Notes: generated from the letters alone by a model not told the origin. Shown: positions 54,075 through 63,188, numbered from the stretch's first letter. The stretch is DNA of 64,000 nucleotides from Saccharopolyspora phatthalungensis (GCF_014203395.1 NZ_JACHIW010000001.1:3641501-3705500), one strand, 5' to 3'. Made by a program: numbers and translations.

Positions 54075-55189
54075 TGATGGTGCCAAACGTCCTCATGTGG
54101 GCAGCGTCCGCCATCGCGGCGGTGTGGAAAATAGCGCAGCTTGTACGGGCCCCACAGGACAAGGGACTCCGTGTTGTGGCGGTCTGCACAGTCCTGGTTT
54201 TTATAGCGCTATCCGCGCAACTCGCCATCAGTGTTCCCGTCATGAGCGGACTATTTCCGGAGCAGTCTCCGAAGCTCATTCAGAACGTGATTCTGACGTT
54301 TTTCTTCGCGTTGCTGATCGTTCTGCTCCAATCCGCCGCGTCTCCGGAAACGGTAGGCTCCCGCGGCCGTATCGAAGTCGCGCTGGCCCTGCTGACCAGT
54401 GGAGCCCTGGTCGCCACGTTCGTCGCAACCAGCCCCGCCGTTCGCGGCGCCAGCTACGAAGACGCAAACGGACATGCCGGTGTGCTGGCGTTCTACCTGC
54501 TCGGAAACCTCTACATGAGCTATGCAACCGCTCGCGGTGCCTATCTCGCATGGACCACAGCCGGACAAACCCAATCACGCGCTCGCCTCAGCCTGCGGGT
54601 AGCCGCCGCAGGGCTCGTGGTGAACTGCCTCGGAACGCACATGCCGCGCGTGGTGTCCACCTCTGGACGGCTCGCCATTGACAGAGATCCGCTTCCGGGT
54701 ACGGAAACATGGACGACGCCATTCCTGGCAATCGGCATTGTCGCTTTCTTCCTCGGAATTGGCTACCCCGGGGCCCGGACCGGCATAGTGAAAGCTCGCC
54801 TCTGGTTCGAAATGCGCCGTCATTACAGGCAGCTACGTCCATTGTGGATAGCCGTCTGTGGCCAGTTCCCCAACATCGCGCTGTTCCCGCCGACCTCGCC
54901 GATCCGCGAGGCGTTCCAGGTCCGTCATATGCGACTCCGCTACTACCGGCGAGTCATCGAGTGCCGCGATGGTCTGGTGTGTCTCAGCCCCTACATCGCC
55001 GAGCCCGTCGACTCCGCCACATCCCCTGCACAACAAGCCGAGCTGGTGCGCGACGCGCTCGCGCGTAGTTCGCAGGGAAGGGAACCGGTGTCAGCCGCAT
55101 CCGTGATTGCCGCCCCGGCAGTCCCAGGGATGGACGCAGATACAAACGAACTACTCGTGCTGTCCCAAACACTCGATCGCCTCACCTGA
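54074..55189 (+). CDS. MAB_1171c-like membrane protein
   Basis: 371 residues from ATG 54074, overlapping the peptidase stop. About seven N-terminal membrane helices (VVAVCTVLVFIALSAQLAI, VILTFFFALLIVLLQS, LAIGIVAFFLGIGYP), then a ~150-residue cytoplasmic tail (RHYRQLRPLWIAVC, RYYRRVIECRDGL). This is the family annotated as MAB_1171c putative transporters, often paired with XRE and ImmA/IrrE genes in actinobacteria. Transport activity is not shown. Confidence 0.8.
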   Translation: MMVPNVLMWAASAIAAVWKIAQLVRAPQDKGLRVVAVCTVLVFIALSAQLAISVPVMSGLFPEQSPKLIQNVILTFFFALLIVLLQSAASPETVGSRGRIEVALALLTSGALVATFVATSPAVRGASYEDANGHAGVLAFYLLGNLYMSYATARGAYLAWTTAGQTQSRARLSLRVAAAGLVVNCLGTHMPRVVSTSGRLAIDRDPLPGTETWTTPFLAIGIVAFFLGIGYPGARTGIVKARLWFEMRRHYRQLRPLWIAVCGQFPNIALFPPTSPIREAFQVRHMRLRYYRRVIECRDGLVCLSPYIAEPVDSATSPAQQAELVRDALARSSQGREPVSAASVIAAPAVPGMDADTNELLVLSQTLDRLT

Positions 55190-55310
55190 ACTGGGAGGCG
55201 AGCCCCATGGACGCAGAACCTCGTCGACGGTCAGAAGCGAACAAGATGCCACGCCCGGCCGATACCTTCGACGAGGCCGAACCTCTTGGAAGAGCGGCGA
55301 GCAGCTCTCG

Positions 55311-55724
55311 TTATCGCGAGCAGACCATCATGCTGTCGCGGCCGGGGTGGTCGAACTCGCCAGCTCGGACCCCGGCGAGGTACTTCTGCCACTCGACCTC
55401 GGTGTAGATCAGAGCTGTCCTGTCCTCGATCGCCCGCAGAACCACGGTCCCGTCAGGGGAGTGTTCGATGCTCAACACGCCGTTCGTGCCTGGGGTGGCG
55501 CGTCCGGTGATTTCGTCGAGCAGCGCGCCCCACTGGTCTGCAGTGACAGTGATGATCGGTTCCTGGGCGAGGTCGTTAGCTGGGTCGCGTCGGTACTTGC
55601 TGTCTCGCACCGAGACGAGATCGCCATCGAATCTGACCTCGACGCACGACTGTGAGGGGCTACTGAAGCTGCTCTTGAACCAGCCGGTTCGCGCGTGGAG
55701 TGGGGTCGAGGTCGTGTCACTCAT
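55311..55724 (-). CDS. DUF397 protein
   Basis: 137 residues. WFKSSFSSPSQSCVEVRF and VRDSKYRRD are the DUF397 hallmarks, and ITVTADQWGALLDEI continues it. DUF397 proteins pair with DUF5753-type XRE regulators, as with Streptomyces BldB/WhiJ-type systems; such a regulator lies just upstream and overlaps it by one base. The C-terminal 60 residues (EHSPDGTVVLRA) are beyond the usual domain. Confidence 0.88.
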   Translation of the reverse strand: MSDTTSTPLHARTGWFKSSFSSPSQSCVEVRFDGDLVSVRDSKYRRDPANDLAQEPIITVTADQWGALLDEITGRATPGTNGVLSIEHSPDGTVVLRAIEDRTALIYTEVEWQKYLAGVRAGEFDHPGRDSMMVCSR

Positions 55725-56596
55725 CAGATTTGCTCCATCTGCTTGTAGATCCGCTCGATGATCTCACGCGAGGCTGCTTCGTCGAGCGCCCGTTCGAAGG
55801 CTTCCGCGAAGCTGGCGGTGGACTCGAGTATGACCTGGCGTTTGTCGACGATGCCGCCGCTGACTGCGGTTTCTTGCCAGACCAGATCGCCCAGATGTGG
55901 CGATGGGAAAGACAGGATCGTCAGCGCTGCGCCGATGAGAGGATGCGCACCTATGCCAAAGGGCATGACGCGGATGCGGACGTGGTTGCTCTTGGTCTCG
56001 CTTGTCTCGATCAGATGCTCCAATTGCCGGCGCATGACCGCGGCACCGCCAACTTCTTGCCGAAGAGCGGCCTCGCCGAGGACAACTGTGAGCTGAACCG
56101 GTGACGGCTCATCGAGACAAGCTTGCCGGGCGAGTCGTGTCTCCAGACGCGGTCCGACGTCCACGGGCTTGATGTAGGGCGTGCCCGCCCGGATCATCGC
56201 TCGCGCGTAGTCCGCGGTCTGCAGCAGGCCCGGGATGATGTCGGGGGCGTATTCCCGGATGTGATCGGCGCCAGCTTCCAGGCCCAGCAGGCGCAGGAAC
56301 TCGTCGGAGTACAGGTGGTTGTAGTCGTGCCACCAGCCCCGTTGGTCGGTCTGGTCGCGGAGCGCGTCGAGGTCAGCGAGGTCGTCGTCCGGGAGTTCGT
56401 AGACCTTGGCCAGCTCCGAGAGCTTTGCCGCGGTGAGTCGGCGTTTGCCGGCTTCGATCGCCGACAGGTTGGAGCCGCCGATACCGGTGGTCTTACCGAC
56501 AGAGCTGGCTGTGAGCCCGAGTTGCTCTCGATGTTCCCGCAGGCGAACGCCCAGTTCCCAAGCCTGCACGGTGCTGGACGTCGAGCTCTGAACCAT
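55724..56596 (-). CDS. XRE regulator with DUF5753 domain
   Basis: 290 residues. N-terminal helix-turn-helix (GVRLREHREQLGLTASSVGK, NLSAIEAGKRRL), then the DUF5753 domain (PDIIPGLLQTADYARAMI, VVLGEAALRQEVGG, RVMPFGIGAHPLIGAALTILSF). It forms a regulator-partner module with the DUF397 gene and resembles WhiJ-type developmental regulators. Divergent from the gene at 56837. Confidence 0.88.
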   Translation of the reverse strand: MVQSSTSSTVQAWELGVRLREHREQLGLTASSVGKTTGIGGSNLSAIEAGKRRLTAAKLSELAKVYELPDDDLADLDALRDQTDQRGWWHDYNHLYSDEFLRLLGLEAGADHIREYAPDIIPGLLQTADYARAMIRAGTPYIKPVDVGPRLETRLARQACLDEPSPVQLTVVLGEAALRQEVGGAAVMRRQLEHLIETSETKSNHVRIRVMPFGIGAHPLIGAALTILSFPSPHLGDLVWQETAVSGGIVDKRQVILESTASFAEAFERALDEAASREIIERIYKQMEQI

Positions 56597-56708
56597 CTGC
56601 CCTGCACTCCTTCGCGATCCGTGTCGCGCGATCCCAGTCGACTACAGGCTCAGGATACGCGATCAGCAGGATAAGTACACCCAGTTGGCGTATGCCGTCA
56701 TGATAACT

Positions 56709-56727
56709 ATCAACGTAATCTGTTGAT
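56709..56727. promoter_or_regulatory. Inverted repeat, candidate operator
   Basis: ATCAAC-GTAATCT-GTTGAT in the gap between the XRE gene (minus) and the plus-strand gene at 56837. The AT-rich surroundings suit overlapping promoters. Confidence 0.5.
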
Positions 56728-56836
56728 TATCGCGATCGAATGACGATCAGACCAGGTTTGTTCGTGAGCGTATCTGCCGCAGTGGCAGCTTTTCACTCAG
56801 GTACGGGACCGTTCCTGAGCCGGGAGGTGAATCGCA

Positions 56837-57128
56837 GTGAACGGAACCAGCCTCACGGCGGCCAGCCTGGCGCCACGGGTCACTCCGACCAGGAGCGGGT
56901 GGTCCGAACATCGCCGTGGTCACCGCGCCCGGCTCGTTTCCGAATGCGATCACCGCGCGACCGGCGATCGTGCCGCTGGCCAGCCCCGCGGACACCAGCC
57001 CGGTGCGCTCCCACGGCCACGCTGCGCTCACTGCAACCGTGCGCGGCGCCAGCGCAGGGGTGGCCACGTCGAGCGCACTTTCCCGCCGACCCGTACGACC
57101 AGGACCGGCCAGCTCCCCCTCCGGCTAG
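56837..57128 (+). pseudogene. Small hypothetical protein, frameshifted
   Basis: GTG 56837 follows GGGAGG. It begins MNGTSLTAASLAPRVTPTRSG; the next codons shift by one base near 56900. The adjacent frame then reads GPNIAVVTAPGSFPNAITARPAIVPLAS and ends at 57128. About 97 residues if repaired. Not recognised. Confidence 0.5.
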
Positions 57129-57198
57129 CCGGGCGCCGCGACCCCAGCGCGGCGTCGTACGGGTCGGCCTCATCTCAACTGAGAGGTGGTGATCTGTC

Positions 57199-57678
57199 AT
57201 GACCAAGCACCGACGGACCACGCCGCTACTGCGCCTGATGGCCCGGCTGAAGTGGCAACGTGAACCCAACCTGTGGACGGTGCGCTGCCGCGATAGTCGC
57301 GGACGACGCGCACGTTTACACCTTCACCTGACCACGGCAGGACTCACCATCACACCGTCCGCGCCGGGCCCGTGGACTCTGACGCCCCTGGACGCCGGAC
57401 GTCTCCGCGCAGCGGTGCGCGACGTGCTGCTCAGCCTCGATCGGCTCTCCGGCGGCGAACACGAGCACGTCATGGCCCGCACGCAGTCCGCGAATTCCAC
57501 AACGCCGACAAACGCGCCCCGTGTCCGCGACAAAGTCCGACTCGATCCGCCCGCTCGCCCCACCGTGAGCGAGATCGCTTCCCGTCTCGCTTCCCCGGCG
57601 ACACACACCTTGGAGGCCAACGATGACCACCACGACAACCCCGCCCGCCACGTCAACGGCACCGCAGTGGCTGCGTGA
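57199..57678 (+). CDS. Hypothetical protein
   Basis: 159 residues, ATG 57199 after GAGAGGTGG. Basic N-terminal domain with LKWQREPNLWTVRCRDSRG and beta-rich LHLHLTTAGLTITPS, then an unstructured tail rich in Pro and Thr. Overlaps the next gene. Function unknown. Confidence 0.65.
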   Translation: MTKHRRTTPLLRLMARLKWQREPNLWTVRCRDSRGRRARLHLHLTTAGLTITPSAPGPWTLTPLDAGRLRAAVRDVLLSLDRLSGGEHEHVMARTQSANSTTPTNAPRVRDKVRLDPPARPTVSEIASRLASPATHTLEANDDHHDNPARHVNGTAVAA

Positions 57679-58126
57679 CCTCGCCGCAGCGCGAACCCGC
57701 TACGAAGAACTCGTCGGCTGGCCAGTCACAGTCGAAGTCCAGCCGCGTCGGCTGACCGTGCCGGTGGGCGAGGTGCTGGACGCCCTCACCATGCCCGCGC
57801 CGCTCGGACACGCCGTGCAGTCCGAATTGCGGCTCATGATGCTGGCCGGGCCGGTCATCGCCGGTCCAGGCCACGATTGGTGGACCTTCCTCACCGAACC
57901 CACCGACGCCTCACGGCCCGAGGTGCCCGCCGAATTGCACCGCTGGAAGCTCCGCCCCACGCCCCGCGGCGCTCACGTGATCCTCCCGGCGCTGGCCACC
58001 ACAGAGGACAAGACTCCACAGTGGATCGGATCGCCGCGTTCCCACACCGCACTTCCACCGTGGCACGCCGTCATTGGTGCGACACGACGCGCCCTCTCTC
58101 ACCTGGATTCCGGCACCAACCCGTAG
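57623..58126 (+). CDS. Conserved hypothetical protein
   Basis: 167 residues from ATG 57623 (GGAGGCCAACG upstream). The region RTRYEELVGWPVTVEVQPRR with DWWTFLTEP occurs in a group of actinobacterial proteins of unknown role, sometimes compared with primase-polymerase N-termini. No catalytic motif is visible. Overlaps the preceding gene by 56 bases. Confidence 0.65.
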   Translation: MTTTTTPPATSTAPQWLRDLAAARTRYEELVGWPVTVEVQPRRLTVPVGEVLDALTMPAPLGHAVQSELRLMMLAGPVIAGPGHDWWTFLTEPTDASRPEVPAELHRWKLRPTPRGAHVILPALATTEDKTPQWIGSPRSHTALPPWHAVIGATRRALSHLDSGTNP

Positions 58127-58274
58127 CAGTGCTTGTCGCCACCCCAGGGAAGGCGGCGTTGTGCAAGTAGGGAGCCAGCCATGAATGACACCACGGTCAT
58201 CATCGCGCAGGCGATCGCGCCAACCGCGGATTCCAGTAGCTCGACGCGGTGTTCTTCGCAGCGGGTGGTAGCCC

Positions 58275-58610
58275 ATGGTGGCGCGCGAGGATTGCGAGTT
58301 CTTGGCACGCGTGGCACGCATCAACCGCGCGCTCGCTGCCAGCGCACTGGCTCTGGTCAACGGAGAACTGGACGCCATCGCTAGCAACGAACTCGGTACC
58401 GAGCTGATCGCTATCGGCCACGAATACGTCCGCCGTTCCCAGTCCCAACACCCCGCCGGCCGCGCTGCTGGCGTGATCGAGAGGAAGAAGTGTCCATATC
58501 AGACAATCCACAAAGGATTCTCTTTGTATCACTTGGTAAGCCAAAAATTCGACTCACCAAGCACGGGCGTGACCGGCTACAGCGAGCACGCAAGATCCAC
58601 AAGACGGTAG
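58275..58610 (+). CDS. Hypothetical protein, possibly 5'-frameshifted
   Basis: The first ~70 residues (EDCEFLARVARINRALAASA, IASNELGTELIAIGHEYVRR) look real and helical. A better ribosome site (AGGGAGCC) precedes an ATG at 58181 in another frame (MNDTTVIIAQAIA), so the natural gene may start there with a shift near 58265. The end beyond AGVIERK is doubtful. Confidence 0.5.
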   Translation: MVAREDCEFLARVARINRALAASALALVNGELDAIASNELGTELIAIGHEYVRRSQSQHPAGRAAGVIERKKCPYQTIHKGFSLYHLVSQKFDSPSTGVTGYSEHARSTRR

Positions 58611-58651
58611 CCCATCGCTGGTCAGCCCCACGCTCGGGGATGGAGGCAGAC

Positions 58652-59110
58652 ATGACTACGGCTATGCCACGATCGCCGGGAGCGGAGACCACCGGTGACC
58701 AGGATGAGGACCGTCACCCGCTGGACGCGCACGTACAGGACCCCTCGGGCATGACGCCGCTGTGCGGTGCGGACATGTTCGCCGCGATTGTGGACGGCAT
58801 GGTGGCCGACTTCGCGCCTCGCGTGTTCGCCGTGGTGCAGGAGTACGGCGACCGCGTGGACGCCCGGATCGCCGCGTGGGGGATTGCCTTCGACGACCAC
58901 GCCGAAGTCGTGGGAGTGGACGGCGGACTGCGGATGAGCTTGCAAACGCCGGAGAATGCGCTCCGTGGCTTCACCTGGGGTAGCCACATCACTGCTCGCC
59001 TGGTCTGGGTCAATCCGGGCGCCGCGACTCCAGCCAACGACGCTGAGTTTCTGCGTCGATCGCACAACATCCGAAGCCTCAACCGCGCGCGACGCGAGCG
59101 GGGTGGCTGA
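58652..59110 (+). CDS. Hypothetical protein
   Basis: 152 residues from ATG 58652 (GGAGGCAGAC upstream); the longer frame from 58490 is not protein-like. Notable are ADMFAAIVDGMVADFAPRVFA and DGGLRMSLQTPENALRGF. Stop overlaps the next start (TGATG). Function unknown. Confidence 0.65.
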   Translation: MTTAMPRSPGAETTGDQDEDRHPLDAHVQDPSGMTPLCGADMFAAIVDGMVADFAPRVFAVVQEYGDRVDARIAAWGIAFDDHAEVVGVDGGLRMSLQTPENALRGFTWGSHITARLVWVNPGAATPANDAEFLRRSHNIRSLNRARRERGG

Positions 59111-59421
59111 TGTTCTTGACTGAGCTAAACAAGTCCGTGCGTCGGCGACTCGATGATCTAGCCAATATCGCGGCCAACGGCGACGACCACGCCGTGACCG
59201 AGGTCGCCCGTTCGGAGATGCCGCACCTAGTGGAGGCCGTGCGCCGGTTGATGGCCGAGCACGAGCCCAACGAGCGTGGCGAGTGCCCTGCCTGCTCGCG
59301 CCTTCTGCAGCGCTGGCGACGCCCGCTGCGACGCCCGAAGTCCCCGTGCCGGGTCTACCTCGCCGCGCGGTGGGCGCTGTTCAACGAAAGCCCGTCCGCG
59401 GCCCGTCGAGCCGCCGGGTGA
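59110..59421 (+). CDS. Small CxxC protein
   Basis: 103 residues starting in the TGATG overlap. A helical N-terminus (LNKSVRRRLDDLANIAANGD) is followed by ECPACSRLLQRW and SPCRVYLAARWALF. One CxxC plus a later Cys could bind zinc. Part of a chain of overlapping small genes. Confidence 0.65.
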   Translation: MFLTELNKSVRRRLDDLANIAANGDDHAVTEVARSEMPHLVEAVRRLMAEHEPNERGECPACSRLLQRWRRPLRRPKSPCRVYLAARWALFNESPSAARRAAG

Positions 59422-59675
59422 CGTGCCCCAAGCTGGCTCGGCTTCCCGTTCCTTCCGCTGGCTCCCCGACCAGCGTGGGAGCCGAGCCGCCCGGTCCGAC
59501 GGCGCACCGTTCCCGTCATCGCCCCGACCAGTGGCGGGAATCCCCGAACGATGCGCCGTCGGCCGGGCTTCCCCGAACGGAGGCTGTGATGGCAACGATC
59601 CTCTTGATCGTCTTGCTCGGCGTCGCCGCGCTGCGGTGTGCCTACTGGCTGATCTACGACCGGCCCTCGCCATGA
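59418..59675 (+). CDS. Small single-pass membrane protein
   Basis: GTG 59418 overlaps the previous stop. The 85-residue frame is disordered and ends in a membrane helix, MATILLIVLLGVAALRCAYW. A short form from ATG 59589 (28 residues) is also plausible. It overlaps the next start (ATGA). Confidence 0.5.
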   Translation: MTCPKLARLPVPSAGSPTSVGAEPPGPTAHRSRHRPDQWRESPNDAPSAGLPRTEAVMATILLIVLLGVAALRCAYWLIYDRPSP

Positions 59676-59887
59676 CCCGCAAACCACAGGCCATATGGCT
59701 GCCTGGGCAGTTCCGCAAGCTGCTGCACTGCGTCCCGGACGAGGCCAACGTGCTGCGCTTCCGCCACCTCGTCTTGCCCTGGTCTTCCTGTGGTGTGCCC
59801 ACGCTGCCGTGGAGTGGCCCACTGCCCGACTACCCGTACTGCCCGCAGTGTCTGGTCGGCTCGACGTGGCTGGTTGCACCGAGCTGA
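59672..59887 (+). CDS. Small zinc-ribbon-like protein
   Basis: 71 residues from ATG 59672. Contains HCVPDEANVLRFRHLVLPW and a C-terminal YPYCPQCLVG. Continues the overlapping gene chain. Function unknown. Confidence 0.6.
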   Translation: MTRKPQAIWLPGQFRKLLHCVPDEANVLRFRHLVLPWSSCGVPTLPWSGPLPDYPYCPQCLVGSTWLVAPS

Positions 59888-60021
59888 CCACGCGCTGGGC
59901 GAGGTGTGTGACGGTCAGGTAACCGAGCTGTGCAAAGGTCCTGCTGCCGCTGCCGGTCAGCGCGGGTCGTGGCGTCTGAACGCGGAATGGCGTGCTCGAG
60001 TTCGGTGAGCGAGCGCTGCTC

Positions 60022-60930
60022 CTAGTGTTCCTTGGTACGCGGCGGCTTGCGGTTACTGAGGTGGAGTTCTTTGAGCCGGTCCTCGGTCACCTCGCTCGGC
60101 GCACCCATGAGCAGGTCCTGTGCGTTTTGGTTGAGCGGGAATGCGGTGGTTTTGCGGATGTTGGGCTCGTCTGCCAGCATCATGACGATTCGGCCTACGC
60201 CAGGGGCGATACCAGGGTGGGGCGGCGCACCGTAGTGGAAGGCCCGCATTATGCCGCCGAACTGCCGGTCAGCCCCCTCCTTGGGATAGCCGGCAATCCG
60301 GAACGCTTTCGTACATGACGTCGGGGCTGTGATTTCTGATCGCGCCGGACGACAGCCCGACGCCGTTGTAGACGATGTTGTATTGCCACCGAGGATGTCG
60401 AGTGGGTCTTGGGTCTGTGCCTCCAGACCACCCTGCGGCATCGAGAAGGAGCTGTGGCTGAAGTCGACCGCGCCGTCCTCACCTTCTCGTACATCGGGAA
60501 GTCGACAATCCAGCAGAACCGGTATGCATTCTCCTCGAAGAGGTCGGCTCGCTTGGCTGCCTCGACACGGACCTTGCTCATCACCTTGGCGACGTCCTCC
60601 TCGTCACCCGCGCCGAAGAAGACCGCCGTCCCTGGTTCGCCCGTGGTCTCGGAGACAAGCTGCTGTGCGTCGTCCTCGGTGAGGAACTTGGCGACCGGGG
60701 CGGTGAGCTTGCCGTTGTCATCGACTCGAATCCACGCCAGAGGCGTCGTCTCGATGGCGAACGCCTGCATCTGGTCAAAGAACGAACGTGGCTTGTCGCC
60801 GCAGCCGGGAACCGAAAGGGCACGAACGTGTTTGCTGGCGAAGGCGCGGAATTCGCTGTCGGCGAAGATGTGGGAGAGACGTCAACGAGTTCGAGCCTGG
60901 CACGGATTTCGTCGATCACGACGGGATGCA
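60022..60930 (-). pseudogene. aspS: Aspartyl-tRNA synthetase C-terminal half, degraded
   Basis: Pieces in three frames join into the last ~300 residues of a bacterial Asp[90 protein letters not shown], and GVGRIVMMLADEPNIR to the stop at 60022. At least three shifts break it, and the N-terminal anticodon-binding and first catalytic parts are missing. The class II motif 3 region is still readable. It cannot make a working enzyme; a functional aspS must lie elsewhere. Confidence 0.85.
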
Positions 60931-61231
60931 TTGCCACGGTTGCCATTCAGGAATGCCGAGCGCGGTCGCCCTCTCCCATGACCGGGTCTGCCCTCGGCGA
61001 TACTGTGGAGCGGGCATCCCGAACGCCTCGTTCGGTTGCTGCTGGGCGCGGTGTTGCTCTTGCTCTTCTGCGGGGCGCTGTACGCGCGGTGGCAGATCAC
61101 CGCCGCAGGCGGTCAGCCAGCTGAGGTTAACGAGCGGCTGGAGGGCCATTTCGTGGCCTCGCCTGTGAGAGGCGTGGCGCGGTGGAAGATGTCGAACTGT
61201 CGCCCGCGCAGACTAGTCCTTATGTTGTCGC
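60931..61231. other. Gap with a possible membrane peptide
   Basis: No firm gene. A plus-strand frame near 61018-61150 reads LLLGAVLLLLFCGALYARWQI, a possible membrane helix, but it lacks a good start. The rest is without motifs. Confidence 0.35.
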
Positions 61232-62086
61232 CTACTCATCCAGGTTCTGCTGCGTGTAGAGGCGGTCGAGCGCATTGGTGATGAGTGTCCGTGCCGCTGA
61301 GCCGGTGACCGCCTGTTCTGAGAGTTGTTGGAAGGCTTTGTTGTAGAGCGCGACTTCTCGCGGTTGACTGATGCTCAGCTCAGCGGAGACCGTTTCGATG
61401 TGGACAAGTCGGTTGTCGAAGATGATGAACTGATTGGTGGGTACGCGGTACTCAGCCTGATTCGGGATGATGCCGAAGGCGACTCGTGGCAGCGACATGA
61501 CGGCCAGAAGCCGGTCGAGCTGGCCAATCATGGTTTCCACGCTGCCCACCATCGTGTTCAGCGCCTGTTGGGCGAGGATGAAGTGGAACCTGTGATCACC
61601 TCGGTATAGAATGGTCTGGCGTTCCATTCGCTCGGCGACGCCGGCTTCGAGGTCGTTGGGAATGTCGTAGAATCCGATCACTCGACGCATGACTTCGCTG
61701 GCGTATTCTGCTGTTTGCAGTATTCCAGGAACGAGAACCGGTTCGTACCACCGCATCAGTTTCGTGTCGGACTCTAGCCGTCGTGAAGCGTTTTGGCGGC
61801 GTTTCGTTCCGGCGCTGAGCATGCGCCGCCATTCCACATACATCGATTCGATATTGCGGACGGCGGCAATCAGGTCAGGGATCTGCTTATCGGCCGAGGT
61901 CTGCTGGCACCAGACGCGAATGTCGTCTTCGGAGGGCGTTTGCTTGCCGTACTCGATTTTCGAGACTTTCGAGCTGTGCCAACCGGCGAGCCCTGCCAAG
62001 CCTCGGCCAGTGAGCCCCGCGTCCTTGCGAAGGTCGCGCAGCTGCTGGCCGAGTGCCTGACGTGCCTGGTGAAGGGAGTGCGTCAC
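61232..62086 (-). CDS. XRE regulator with DUF5753 domain
   Basis: 284 residues. Helix-turn-helix (LGQQLRDLRKDAGLTGRGLA, WHSSKVSKIEYGKQTPSEDD), then DUF5753 (VPGILQTAEYASEVMRRVI, FHFILAQQALNTMVG, FGIIPNQAEYRVPTNQFIIF). It resembles the regulator at 55724 and heads a module with the DUF6879 and small genes that lie upstream on the same strand. Confidence 0.9.
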   Translation of the reverse strand: MTHSLHQARQALGQQLRDLRKDAGLTGRGLAGLAGWHSSKVSKIEYGKQTPSEDDIRVWCQQTSADKQIPDLIAAVRNIESMYVEWRRMLSAGTKRRQNASRRLESDTKLMRWYEPVLVPGILQTAEYASEVMRRVIGFYDIPNDLEAGVAERMERQTILYRGDHRFHFILAQQALNTMVGSVETMIGQLDRLLAVMSLPRVAFGIIPNQAEYRVPTNQFIIFDNRLVHIETVSAELSISQPREVALYNKAFQQLSEQAVTGSAARTLITNALDRLYTQQNLDE

Positions 62087-62098
62087 GAGGTCCCCGAT

Positions 62099-62632
62099 CT
62101 AGGCGGTGACGTACTCGGTCTCCAGGTAGCGACGGTGCGGGATCGCGAGCTCCCAGGCTCGATCGCGCACCGTGCGGCAGTGGTTCACGATGACAGGATC
62201 GGTGCTGGCCGCGCCGCCGGCAAACCTGCCACCTGGCTCGAATACCGTGAACACGACGAGTTTGTCGTCGAAGAGCCAGAAGTCATCTGCCGACAACTCG
62301 TCTGGGTTGATCAGATGTCGGGGAAGCCATCGGACATCTTCTCCTGCGGCGGTGTTGTGCTCGGCCACGGTGAGCCCCCATCGCGTGTAGTCGCGGTGGG
62401 GCACCGTCACCACTCGTGTTCTCCGGATGACACGTCCGGCCTGAGTGGCGTTGCGGACGAGATCGAGCCACGGCTGGAACCACGCGAAGTCGTCGTGCTG
62501 GCCGGTGAGGAACAGGTGAAACGGCCCCGATTCCTCCGGCGTGTGGTAGGTGTCCTGGACTTCAAGGTGGAACGCGTCGTGCTCGAAATCGCGGAAGAGC
62601 GCGTCGAACGCTTCACCCTGTAGTAGCTCCAC
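62099..62632 (-). CDS. DUF6879-type protein
   Basis: 177 residues. FHLEVQDTYHTPEESGPFHLF, RVVTVPHRDYTRWGLTVAEHN and DVRWLPRHLINPDELSADDFWLFDD match the family that partners XRE-DUF5753 regulators in actinobacteria. Its role may parallel that of DUF397. It ends 12 bases before the XRE stop region and overlaps the upstream small gene by 20 bases. Confidence 0.85.
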   Translation of the reverse strand: MELLQGEAFDALFRDFEHDAFHLEVQDTYHTPEESGPFHLFLTGQHDDFAWFQPWLDLVRNATQAGRVIRRTRVVTVPHRDYTRWGLTVAEHNTAAGEDVRWLPRHLINPDELSADDFWLFDDKLVVFTVFEPGGRFAGGAASTDPVIVNHCRTVRDRAWELAIPHRRYLETEYVTA

Positions 62633-62942
62633 TGACCCAAACCTCCTTGTTTTTCGGGACCTCGACGCAGGTTTCGTGTCCCGGGATGTCCATCTGAGCC
62701 AACGCCTCGGCGTCGATCACTGGTTCGCCGGTGAGGATGAAGCTCCCGCGGCCGGTGTCGTCGAGGTGCGCGCCCAGGCATTTCCCCTTCTCGACGTGTC
62801 CAAGTAGGCGGTGGGGAATCTCGACCCGTGTCGGGTGCCCGTTGACCTTCCACCCCTGCACGACGTATGTGCCGTGGTCGGTCGCGTACAAAGTCGGTGA
62901 GCCACCACCCTGCGTCTCCTTGCCGAGGAACGTTAGCTGCAT
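62613..62942 (-). CDS. Small partner protein of the XRE-DUF6879 module
   Basis: 109 residues from ATG 62942. MQLTFLGKETQGGGSPTLYA and YVVQGWKVNGHPTRVEIPHRLL are typical of a short protein often found first in such modules. Two direct GAGCAAACT repeats 10 bases apart (63049, 63059) lie upstream and could be operator sites. Confidence 0.8.
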   Translation of the reverse strand: MQLTFLGKETQGGGSPTLYATDHGTYVVQGWKVNGHPTRVEIPHRLLGHVEKGKCLGAHLDDTGRGSFILTGEPVIDAEALAQMDIPGHETCVEVPKNKEVWVSGATTG

Positions 62943-63188
62943 GACTACCCCTTCCACCAGGGACGTGCGGCAGTTTGCTTGAACGGATAGATAGTGGCTT
63001 CACCTGCGACGATCCGTCAACAACTTACCGCAAGAGAAGGAGGTCTTCGAGCAAACTGGAGCAAACTTCTGGTCTCTTCTCATAGCTGGGCCGTAGCGTC
63101 TCTGTCAGTCGTGTTGATCAGTTGACGTGGCCTGGAACCGGTGCCCCCATCTTCGGCAGGGTCGCCGCTTCGACCTCAAGGAAGCGAC

